Origin: Streptosporangiaceae bacterium | Lineage (GTDB): Bacteria; Actinomycetota; Actinomycetes; Streptosporangiales; Streptosporangiaceae | Reading direction: 5' to 3' | DNA: 7,292 bases | Assembly (NCBI GenBank): GCA_030038715.1 | Contig: JASHSO010000441.1 | Span: 1-7,292, forward strand | In this document: positions 1-4,546 of the stretch, in pieces | How positions within the stretch are numbered: position 1 is the stretch's first letter | Layout: every line of letters starts with the position of its first letter | Program-made: the position numbers and the translations under genes | The notes under the pieces: generated by a model | The model's database searches: none | Seen by the model: only the letters and a program-made list of their open reading frames with translations | Told to the model about the DNA's origin: nothing

Positions 1-43
1 GCCCCGGGCAGTCGCCACCTCCGGTGAGGACTCCGACTCGCAT
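1..43 (-). CDS. pfkA: 6-phosphofructokinase, N-terminal 14 codons (cut by window edge)
   Basis: Reading leftwards from the ATG at 43-41, the codons give MRVGVLTGGGDCPG before the window ends. This is the characteristic N-terminus of actinobacterial phosphofructokinases, where the glycine-rich GGGDCPG loop begins the nucleotide-phosphate binding site (Escherichia coli PfkA has GGDAPG here). The enzyme phosphorylates fructose-6-phosphate to fructose-1,6-bisphosphate in the cytosol, the committed step of glycolysis. An AGGAG ribosome binding site lies five bases upstream of the ATG. The gene is divergent from the hydrolase at 232. Whether it uses ATP or pyrophosphate depends on a residue near position 104, outside this window. 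Only 14 residues are visible, but the motif, start and SD agree. In Streptomyces coelicolor, as I recall, a pfkA (SCO2119) also lies a few genes from glkA. Confidence 0.85.
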   Translation of the reverse strand, partial: MRVGVLTGGGDCPG

Positions 44-48
44 CAGTG

Positions 49-53
49 CTCCT
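49..53 (-). promoter_or_regulatory. Ribosome binding site of pfkA
   Basis: On the minus strand the sequence is AGGAG, followed by five bases (CACTG) and the ATG at 43. This good SD match fixes the start of the otherwise very short visible pfkA fragment. Confidence 0.75.
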
Positions 54-80
54 GGGGTGTCTTTCGCGCCTTTTAGCGCC

Positions 81-86
81 ACCCTA
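81..86 (-). promoter_or_regulatory. Candidate -10 element for pfkA
   Basis: The minus strand reads TAGGGT here, which fits the TAnnnT consensus of actinobacterial housekeeping sigma factors. Transcription would begin near position 74 and give a leader of about 30 bases that contains the AGGAG site. I see no convincing -35 hexamer at 17-19 bases upstream. This is the best promoter-like site in the 44-231 divergent region; I found no equally clear -10 for the plus-strand hydrolase. Confidence 0.3.
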
Positions 87-217
87 GTGCACGGCGGCTC
101 ACCGGGGCTTGCCGTGGCCAGGCACCCGGACGGCGGATCGCCGCTCGGGCCGCTAACCCGGTGTCGCCAGGCCGTCTGGCATGCGAATATGCGGGAATGA
201 GATGGTGCGGACCTGCT

Positions 218-224
218 GAGAGGA
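218..224 (+). promoter_or_regulatory. Ribosome binding site of the alpha/beta hydrolase gene
   Basis: GAGAGGA lies seven bases before the ATG at 232. It selects this ATG (protein start MPVMPGAEAF) rather than the in-frame ATG at 241, and related actinobacterial proteins also begin with an MPV-x-PGAE-like sequence. Confidence 0.65.
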
Positions 225-231
225 CGCAGGC

Positions 232-1005
232 ATGCCGGTGATGCCAGGGGCTGAGGCGTTTGCCCACGACGGGGGGCGCACTGGAGTGCTGCTCTGCCAT
301 GGCTTCACTGGCAGTCCGCAGTCACTGCGGTCCTGGGCAGAGTTCCTGGCAGCGGCGGGCCTGAGCGTCAGCCTGCCGCGGCTGCCTGGCCACGGAACCA
401 CCTGGCCGGAGCTGGCCAGGACACGCTGGGAGGACTGGTACGCCGAGGTGGACCGCGCCTTCGACGACCTGCAGTCCCGGTGCGACCAGATCTTCGTGAT
501 GGGCCTGTCGATGGGCGGCTGCCTGGCCTTGCGACTCGCCGAACTGCGCGGCAGTGCCGTGCGTGGCCTGGTGCTTGTTAACCCCTCAGTAGCGCCGGAC
601 AGCCGGCTCTTTGTGCTGGCTCCGCTGCTGAAGTTGCTGATCCCCTCGCTCAAGGGCCTCGCAAGCGACATCAAGAAGGAGGGGGCGACCGAACTCGGCT
701 ACGACAGGGTAGCGGTCAAGGCGGCTGCCACCCTGCCTGGACTGTGGCGGATCACCCAACAGCACCTGAGCGAGCTCAGCCAGCCAGTGCTGGTCTTCCG
801 CAGCACGATCGACCATGTCGTCGGCCCGGCCAGCATGCGTGAGCTGGAGAAGGCGATCCCGGCTAGCCTGCTAGATGTGCGCGAACTGGCCAATAGCTAT
901 CACGTCGCCACCCTCGACAACGACGCCGAGGCAATATTTCGCGGCAGCCTGGAGTTTGTGCAACTACATAGTCGCGCCACTAAGGGCTCTATGGGCGGGG
1001 ACTGA
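232..1005 (+). CDS. Alpha/beta hydrolase, carboxylesterase / monoacylglycerol lipase-like
   Basis: This 257-residue cytosolic protein has the full serine-hydrolase set. An oxyanion-hole segment CHGFTGSPQ lies at 22-30, and LPGHGTT at 51-57. The nucleophile elbow GLSMGG at 91-96 gives Ser93. The acid is probably Asp194 in STIDHVVGP, and the catalytic His224 lies in SYHVATLD. The pattern and length match the Est30 / Bacillus monoglyceride-lipase group, so short-acyl esters or monoacylglycerols are the expected substrates; the true substrate is not readable. There is no signal peptide. It is followed after four bases by a membrane-protein gene, with which it probably forms an operon, and is divergent from pfkA. 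Codon use drifts towards A/T near the 3' end (GCA ATA TTT, CTA CAT AGT), a little unlike the other genes here. The fold call is secure; the physiological role is inferred. Confidence 0.92.
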   Translation: MPVMPGAEAFAHDGGRTGVLLCHGFTGSPQSLRSWAEFLAAAGLSVSLPRLPGHGTTWPELARTRWEDWYAEVDRAFDDLQSRCDQIFVMGLSMGGCLALRLAELRGSAVRGLVLVNPSVAPDSRLFVLAPLLKLLIPSLKGLASDIKKEGATELGYDRVAVKAAATLPGLWRITQQHLSELSQPVLVFRSTIDHVVGPASMRELEKAIPASLLDVRELANSYHVATLDNDAEAIFRGSLEFVQLHSRATKGSMGGD

Positions 1006-1009
1006 TGAC

Positions 1010-1579
1010 GTGAGCGGACCCGGGGACATCGGCGGCGAGATCAGCGGCGACGAGGCCGCTGCGTGGCGTGAGCTGATCACGCACTACGACAGTCCAGGCG
1101 ACCCGACTACGGGAACTTCGCCCTGGCCAGCTTGCGAAGACGTGCCCGAGGCCGACTCCGTAGCTGGTCTTTCTGGCTTGCTGGACTCGCCGTGCGAGAC
1201 CGTTACCGACAGTCGGGCTATCCCTCAGGCTCCGCGCAACCCGCCGGACAATTCATCTCGTAACGGCGCAGACCGGACTAGAGTCATCAGGCAGGCCGGC
1301 GACCCTCGCAGTTATTCGCCGGCCGATGAAGACGATGACCGCTACGTTCCGGTTCCGCTCCCGCCGCCCGCCAGGCTAGACCCGCTCGCCAAGGCGGCCT
1401 GGGCAGGCCTGATCGCGGGGCCTGGATACCTGCTGCTCGGGGTGCTGCTCGGCTGGACCATTCCGGCCATCGCCGCGTTCGCCGCTGTCGCCGCCTTCGT
1501 CGCCGGTTTCGTGGTCTTGGTCGTCAGGCTTGGTGACGGGTCAGGACGCGACGACAACGACGATGGCGCCGTCGTCTGA
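1010..1579 (+). CDS. Conserved actinobacterial protein with two C-terminal membrane helices
   Basis: The protein has 189 residues from a GTG start at 1010, four bases after the hydrolase stop. The reading frame is open further upstream, but that part lies entirely inside the hydrolase gene, and the family typically begins with M/V-S-G, as here. Residues 1-125 are hydrophilic and probably disordered: an N-terminal DEAAAWRELITHYD segment (about 14-27), then an acidic and Pro-rich linker ending in DEDDDRYVPVPLPPP (107-120). Two hydrophobic segments follow at about 129-149 and 151-173. The tail is Arg/Asp-rich and ends in DDNDDGAVV. This layout matches an uncharacterised family I know from Streptomyces near glkA; I do not know a function. 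The SD is weak (GGGCGGGG), so translation may be coupled to the hydrolase. Its stop lies one base from the glucokinase stop on the other strand. Confidence 0.8.
   Translation: MSGPGDIGGEISGDEAAAWRELITHYDSPGDPTTGTSPWPACEDVPEADSVAGLSGLLDSPCETVTDSRAIPQAPRNPPDNSSRNGADRTRVIRQAGDPRSYSPADEDDDRYVPVPLPPPARLDPLAKAAWAGLIAGPGYLLLGVLLGWTIPAIAAFAAVAAFVAGFVVLVVRLGDGSGRDDNDDGAVV
1559..1576. repeat. Imperfect palindrome at convergent gene ends, possible terminator hairpin
   Basis: GACGATGGC is followed directly by GCCGTCGTC. The 18 bases pair end to end with one T/G mismatch, which is a G-U wobble in the plus-strand transcript. It overlaps the last codons of the membrane protein and sits a few bases before both convergent stops. 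There is no T-tract, which many actinobacterial terminators also lack. The sequence encodes the apparently conserved DDGAVV tail, so the symmetry could be a by-product of coding. Confidence 0.25.
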
Positions 1580-1580
1580 G

Positions 1581-2525
1581 TCAGCCGCCCCTGGCCAAGT
1601 CGGCCGCGCCGATCAGTCCGGCCTCGGGGCCTAGCCGCGCAAGCTTGACCGCTGCGAACTCGCGATGGGAGCGGCCCGTGAGGCCATCGTGGTACGCGGC
1701 GGTGGCCGGTCCGATCAACAGGTCCCCTGCCTGCGACACTCCGCCGCCGATGACGAAGCACCCGGGGTCGAGCACCGCCGCCAGGTCCGCAAGTCCCGCG
1801 CCGAGCCAGCCGCCGACGATATCGAAGCAGCGCAACGCCCCGGCATCGCCCTCCCTTGCAGCCTGAGTCACGGCCGGTCCGTCGATCCCGTCCGGGCTGC
1901 CGCCGCCCAGCTGTAGCAGCCGGACGGCGGCGCCCGGCGATCTCCTGGCGAACTCGCGCGCCTCTGCTACCAGCGCGCTGCCGCTGGCGTACTGCTCCCA
2001 GCATCCCTGGTTACCGCAGCCGCACAGACGGCCGTCAGGCTCGACACGGTAGTGCCCCGGCTCGCCGGCCGAGCCGAAGCAGCCGCGGTAGAGCTGTCCG
2101 TTCAGCACCATCCCTGCCCCGATTCCGGTGCCGACGGTAATCAAGATCACGTCCCGCTCGCCGCGCGCCGCGCCGAACTTGACCTCAGCCCAGGCTGCAG
2201 CGTTCGCATCGTTCTCGACGACCACCGGACGGCCGATGCTCTCCGCCACCAGCCGCCGCACCGGCTCGTCGCGCCAGGCGAGATTGGGCGCGAAAAGCAC
2301 GGTGGACCGCGCCCTGTCGACGAAGCCGGCCGCACCGATGCCGATGGCGTCGATCTCGTGCCTGGCCAGCAGCTCGTTGACCGCTCCGGCGATGACGTCG
2401 ATGGTGGCATCGGGGCAGGCGGCCGGGGTGGCTCGCTGCAGCTTCTCGATGATCCGCCCACGGGGGTCGACGACGCCAGCCGCCACCTTAGTGCCGCCGA
2501 CGTCAACCCCGACCGTCAGGCCCAT
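1581..2525 (-). CDS. glkA: ROK-family glucokinase
   Basis: This 314-residue cytosolic kinase converts glucose and ATP to glucose-6-phosphate. Visible ROK features in order are: the phosphate-binding DVGGTK at 8-13; ENDANAA at 104-110 with the catalytic base Asp106; the second phosphate loop GTGIGAG at 132-138; the sugar-binding E-x-G-H at 155-158; and the zinc site of His158 with C168-x-C170-G-x2-G-C175, followed by WEQYASG. A GGG turn follows at about 260-262. Length and the ends (MGLTVGVDVGGTK at the start, GLIGAADLAR near the end) match Streptomyces GlkA closely. In Streptomyces this enzyme also takes part in carbon catabolite repression. The start is the ATG at 2525, with GAGGA five bases upstream and inside the preceding gene, which it overlaps by 23 bases. 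One oddity is Pro156-Gly-His-Tyr159, where relatives usually have Ile, Leu or Phe before Gly-His and a Met or Ile after it. Confidence 0.95.
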   Translation of the reverse strand: MGLTVGVDVGGTKVAAGVVDPRGRIIEKLQRATPAACPDATIDVIAGAVNELLARHEIDAIGIGAAGFVDRARSTVLFAPNLAWRDEPVRRLVAESIGRPVVVENDANAAAWAEVKFGAARGERDVILITVGTGIGAGMVLNGQLYRGCFGSAGEPGHYRVEPDGRLCGCGNQGCWEQYASGSALVAEAREFARRSPGAAVRLLQLGGGSPDGIDGPAVTQAAREGDAGALRCFDIVGGWLGAGLADLAAVLDPGCFVIGGGVSQAGDLLIGPATAAYHDGLTGRSHREFAAVKLARLGPEAGLIGAADLARGG

Positions 2526-3117
2526 TCATGTCCTCAGGTCCCGGCTCGCCGACTGGGGCGCACTGGCCGCCCGGGTCCTGGTCGCCTGGGGCCTGCCCGC
2601 CCGAAGCCTGGCCTCCCGAAGCCTGGCCGCCGCCCTGGTTTCCCGAAGCCTGGCTGCCGCCCGGGCCCGGGCCACCGGTGCGCGACAACATGCTGTCGAA
2701 GGCCCTGATGGCGTCCTGCACCGCTGACGCGACCGCGTCGCCGGCGCCCGACAGCTGGTCGCCCAGCCCAGGTCCGGACTCGCGCATCCGCCGCGCGGCC
2801 CGGCAGATAGGACACCACTGGCACTCCGGCGCTTCGCCGTCGGAGTGCAGCGCTTCGCTGGTGGCCACGTCCCAGACGTCACCCTGGTCCGTGCGCCCGC
2901 CGCGGAGGGTCCTGCGCACCTGACCGCCGATCTCCTTGCTCATGCTCTTCGCACTAGACCGGATCAGCCAGCGCTGGAAGCTGCTCAGCAGCTCGCTGCC
3001 GGGTGCCCCCTGGCCCGGCGCGGGCGCGCCGCGAGCCCGTCCGGCCCGGCCGGGCTCGTCGTCCGTGCGGTCGCGGCCGTGACCGTCGTGGCCGGCACCG
3101 CCGGATGCCTCACTCAT
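2503..3117 (-). CDS. Uncharacterised protein with C-x2-CP-x-C motif and Gly/Gln-rich repeat tail
   Basis: I do not recognise a characterised family. From the ATG at 3117 the protein has 204 residues in three parts. Residues 1-42 are Gly/Arg/Asp-rich and probably disordered. Residues about 43-147 look folded: SELLSSFQRWLIRSSAKSM (41-59), then ECQWCPICRAARRMRES (98-114) with Cys99, Cys102 and Cys105, then a probable amphipathic helix through QLSGAGDAVASAVQDAIRAF (121-140). Residues 148-204 are low complexity with QASGG-type repeats. Short Trp-Cys-Pro motifs of this kind recur in unnamed actinobacterial proteins; metal binding is possible but unproven, since only three Cys are close together. 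GGGAAG eight bases before the ATG favours this start over the in-frame GTG at 3126, where the SD would overlap. The gene begins 15 bases after the SRPBCC stop and overlaps glkA by 23 bases. Streptomyces also has an uncharacterised gene just upstream of glkA, but with a different sequence as I recall it. Confidence 0.72.
   Translation of the reverse strand: MSEASGGAGHDGHGRDRTDDEPGRAGRARGAPAPGQGAPGSELLSSFQRWLIRSSAKSMSKEIGGQVRRTLRGGRTDQGDVWDVATSEALHSDGEAPECQWCPICRAARRMRESGPGLGDQLSGAGDAVASAVQDAIRAFDSMLSRTGGPGPGGSQASGNQGGGQASGGQASGGQAPGDQDPGGQCAPVGEPGPEDMNGPDGRG
2531..2535 (-). promoter_or_regulatory. Ribosome binding site of glkA inside the upstream gene
   Basis: GAGGA on the minus strand lies five bases before the ATG at 2525. 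It falls in the last codons of the preceding gene, which ends at 2503, so ribosomes finishing that gene pass over this site and coupled translation is likely. Confidence 0.6.
2566..2654 (-). repeat. Degenerate 15-base tandem repeats encoding QASGG-like units
   Basis: Residues 165-184 of the Cys-motif protein read QASGG, QASGG, QAPGD and QDPGG, four tandem 15-base units in 2566-2625. Another QASGN copy lies at 156-160. At DNA level (plus strand) the 13-mer CCCGAAGCCTGGC occurs exactly at 2600, 2615 and 2642. Such repeats expand and contract by slippage, so tail length may vary between strains. Confidence 0.75.
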
Positions 3118-3125
3118 CGGTCTCA

Positions 3126-3131
3126 CTTCCC
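3126..3131 (-). promoter_or_regulatory. Ribosome binding site that decides the start of the Cys-motif gene
   Basis: GGGAAG lies eight bases before the ATG at 3117. The alternative GTG at 3126 overlaps this site and would have no SD of its own, so the ATG (protein start MSEASGG) is preferred. Confidence 0.5.
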
Positions 3132-3132
3132 G

Positions 3133-3597
3133 TCATCGATCAAGCCCCGAGGCAGCCTGATCAGACCCCTCCGCCCTGGACTTGAGGCCCTTGAGCGCCG
3201 CGTCGACGATCGTCTTCTCGGCGCGGCGCTTGAGCATCCCGATCATCGGCACTCGGGTGGCCACGGCCAGCTCGTACCGGACGATGGTGCCCGCCATCCC
3301 GTCGGACAGCCGGTAGGCGCCCGACATCTCGGTCACCACCGACCCCGGCTCGGCAAGCTGCCAGCGGACGGCGCTGTCGTCCTCCCACTCGTAGGCCAGC
3401 ACGTAGCTATCCTTGATCAGCCCGGCATCCAAGCTGAAACGTACCCGGTGCGGTAGGCCGCCTGGTCCCGGCTCGACCACCTCGGCCGAGCGCACCCCGG
3501 TAGCCCAGTCCGGGTAGCGGCTGAAGTCGGCGATCACGTTCAGCACCGTCTTGCGAGGCGCCGCGACAGTGATGCTCGACGATGTCCTGTCCGCCAT
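3133..3597 (-). CDS. SRPBCC / START-like (polyketide cyclase-dehydrase-like) protein
   Basis: This 154-residue protein starts MADRTSSSITVAAPRKTVLN, the usual opening of small SRPBCC proteins: a first strand of hydrophobic residues, then ADFSRYPDWATGV (23-35). The middle (about 38-112) is rich in alternating hydrophobic strands, with WEDDSAVRWQL (71-81) and GTIVRYELAV (103-112). It ends in a long helix, MLKRRAEKTIVDAALKGLKS (121-140). The fold forms a deep hydrophobic pocket, but no ligand or catalytic residue can be assigned. It resembles Streptomyces proteins starting MAEHTSSSI and, by position near fadD15, Mycobacterium tuberculosis TB16.3 (Rv2185c), from memory. The frame is open to 3717, but codons before 3597 overlap the metallophosphoesterase gene and the family starts at MA-x-x-TSSS. 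There is no SD before this ATG; a TACGCT hexamer seven bases upstream suggests a leaderless message. Confidence 0.88.
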   Translation of the reverse strand: MADRTSSSITVAAPRKTVLNVIADFSRYPDWATGVRSAEVVEPGPGGLPHRVRFSLDAGLIKDSYVLAYEWEDDSAVRWQLAEPGSVVTEMSGAYRLSDGMAGTIVRYELAVATRVPMIGMLKRRAEKTIVDAALKGLKSRAEGSDQAASGLDR

Positions 3598-3604
3598 GAC
3601 CTGG

Positions 3605-3610
3605 AGCGTA
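3605..3610 (-). promoter_or_regulatory. Candidate -10 for a leaderless SRPBCC transcript
   Basis: The minus strand reads TACGCT, matching TAnnnT, then seven bases, then the ATG at 3597. With no SD between them, this is the usual geometry of leaderless actinobacterial genes. It lies in the 56-base gap after the metallophosphoesterase, so the SRPBCC - Cys-motif - glkA group could be transcribed separately from the gene before it. I see no clear -35. Confidence 0.4.
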
Positions 3611-3653
3611 CCCCGCCTGAGAGGGCCAGACCGCATCGCGCGTCGCTGGTCGG

Positions 3654-4427
3654 CTAGCTGTCCCACTGGAGCAGGTATGGCCTGCCGGTGGCCCGGAAGT
3701 GACCGACGTTGATGCACTCGGTGTCGCCGATCCGCAGCCGACTGCAGAGCGGCTGGTGCACGTGGCCGAACAGCACGTACCGCGGTTGCGTCCGCGTGAT
3801 GGCCGCGAGCAGCGCCTCGCTACCCCGCTCCATCCGGCGGGCAACGGTGTCGTACAGCAGCTCCGGCACAGCCGGCGGGATGTGCGAGCACAGCACGTCC
3901 ACCGCGCCCACCGCATCAACCTTGGCGGCGTACGTTTCGTCGTCGATCTCGTTCGGGGTCCGATAAACGGTCCGCAGCCCGCCGCCCACGAAGCCGAACG
4001 TCCGGCCGTCAAGCTCGGCTCGTTCGCCGTCAAGCACGTGCTGGCCGGGCCGGACGTGCTCGGCCCAGAGCAGGGGCAGGTCCACGTTGCCATAGGTCAG
4101 GTAGGAGGGCACCGGCATGGCTGCGAACAGCTCGGCGTACTGCCGGGACACGGCAGCCTCGACGTGCTCGCGCGGGTCGCCGCCCAGCCCCGCCCACAGC
4201 GCGGCCGACAGCTTCCTAGCCTCGTCGAACCGATGCGCGGTCCGCAGCGCGACAAGCTCGCGGGCGGCGCCGGCCCCGAACAGGCCAGGGAAGATGCCCT
4301 GGCTGTAGTCCGCGTAGTCGACGAATAGCAGCAGGTCCCCCAGGCAGATGAGCGCGTCGGCGCCGTGGCCGGCCTGGCTCAGCGCGTCAGCCCGGCCGTG
4401 CACGTCGCTGACCACATGCACGCGCAT
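3654..4427 (-). CDS. Calcineurin-like metallophosphoesterase
   Basis: This 257-residue cytosolic protein carries the dimetal phosphoesterase motifs in order: SDVHG at 7-11 (Asp8, His10), GD at 30-31 (Asp31), GNVD at 113-116 (Asn114), SHIPP at 181-185 (His182), and GHVHQP at 221-226 (His222, His224). The fourth position of the usual GNHD/E block is a Val, so the His that acts as general acid in many members is absent, as also in YfcE-type enzymes that have GNCD. A region of about 80 residues between the GD and GN blocks is longer than in minimal YfcE-like proteins and may form a substrate cap. A phosphodiester or phosphomonoester is expected as substrate; none can be named. The gene is divergent from the acyl-CoA ligase, 56 bases upstream of the SRPBCC gene, and its ATG appears leaderless. 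Confidence 0.92.
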   Translation of the reverse strand: MRVHVVSDVHGRADALSQAGHGADALICLGDLLLFVDYADYSQGIFPGLFGAGAARELVALRTAHRFDEARKLSAALWAGLGGDPREHVEAAVSRQYAELFAAMPVPSYLTYGNVDLPLLWAEHVRPGQHVLDGERAELDGRTFGFVGGGLRTVYRTPNEIDDETYAAKVDAVGAVDVLCSHIPPAVPELLYDTVARRMERGSEALLAAITRTQPRYVLFGHVHQPLCSRLRIGDTECINVGHFRATGRPYLLQWDS

Positions 4428-4429
4428 CT

Positions 4430-4442
4430 GCCTACAGTAGGC
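4430..4442. promoter_or_regulatory. 13-base perfect palindrome with a -10-like hexamer on both strands
   Basis: GCCTACAGTAGGC has 6-base arms around a central A. On the minus strand it contains TACTGT (4439-4434), and six bases later comes the first base of the metallophosphoesterase ATG, so that base would be the transcription start. On the plus strand it contains TACAGT (4433-4438), which could start a message with a leader of about 100 bases for the acyl-CoA ligase. It may be a symmetric bidirectional -10, an operator covering the -10, or both. I see no clear -35 on either side. Confidence 0.4.
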
Positions 4443-4480
4443 GGAACGGGCGCGGTGGCCGAGCCCGCTGATGCGGTGCC

Positions 4481-4509
4481 CGCCGGCAGGATGCGCGTGC
4501 GGGCCGGCG
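4481..4509 (+). repeat. Inverted repeat in the acyl-CoA ligase leader
   Basis: CGCCGGC (4481-4487) and GCCGGCG (4503-4509) are perfect 7-base arms around a 15-base loop, 37 bases before the ligase GTG. It could be a leader hairpin or a regulator site. In such GC-rich DNA, chance is also a fair explanation. Confidence 0.2.
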
Positions 4510-4536
4510 AAGATTAGGACCGGAACGTGGTGGCCC

Positions 4537-4542
4537 AGGAGG
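4537..4542 (+). promoter_or_regulatory. Ribosome binding site of the acyl-CoA ligase gene
   Basis: AGGAGG, the strongest SD in the window, lies four bases before the GTG at 4547. It confirms this GTG as the start and gives a protein beginning MLEFGIPALIEIP, like FadD15 relatives. Confidence 0.75.
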
Positions 4543-4546
4543 CTCA

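Noticed and set aside
875..1009. An in-frame upstream extension of the membrane-protein gene starting at 875
   Set aside because: It lies wholly inside the hydrolase gene in another frame, gives a composition unlike the family, and the GTG at 1010 fits operon spacing and the family's usual N-terminus.
1342..2004. A 220-codon minus-strand open frame across the membrane protein and glucokinase 3' ends
   Set aside because: The translation is Arg/Gly-rich shadow sequence typical of high-GC antisense or offset frames, and two well-supported genes occupy the region.
2566..2654. Possible CRISPR-like repeat array
   Set aside because: Units are 15 bases, contiguous, degenerate and in frame within a coding sequence, with no spacers.
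2659..2672. 14-base palindrome GCCCGGGCCCGGGC
   Set aside because: It encodes Gly-Pro-rich tail codons made only of G and C, where such symmetry is expected by chance.
3118..3126. GTG start of the Cys-motif protein three codons earlier
   Set aside because: It overlaps the GGGAAG site, which is better placed for the ATG at 3117.
3598..3717. A longer 194-residue SRPBCC protein starting at 3717
   Set aside because: The extra 40 residues overlap the metallophosphoesterase 3' end and are not part of the fold; the family begins at MA-x-x-TSSS.
3407..4093. A 228-codon minus-strand frame overlapping the metallophosphoesterase and SRPBCC genes
   Set aside because: It shows low-complexity Ser/Thr/Arg/Cys composition, no motif and no SD; the overlapping frames carry complete conserved motifs.
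4491..4517. Eight-codon upstream frame MRVRAGED in the acyl-CoA ligase leader
   Set aside because: The only SD-like AGG touches the ATG, leaving no spacing; nothing supports translation.
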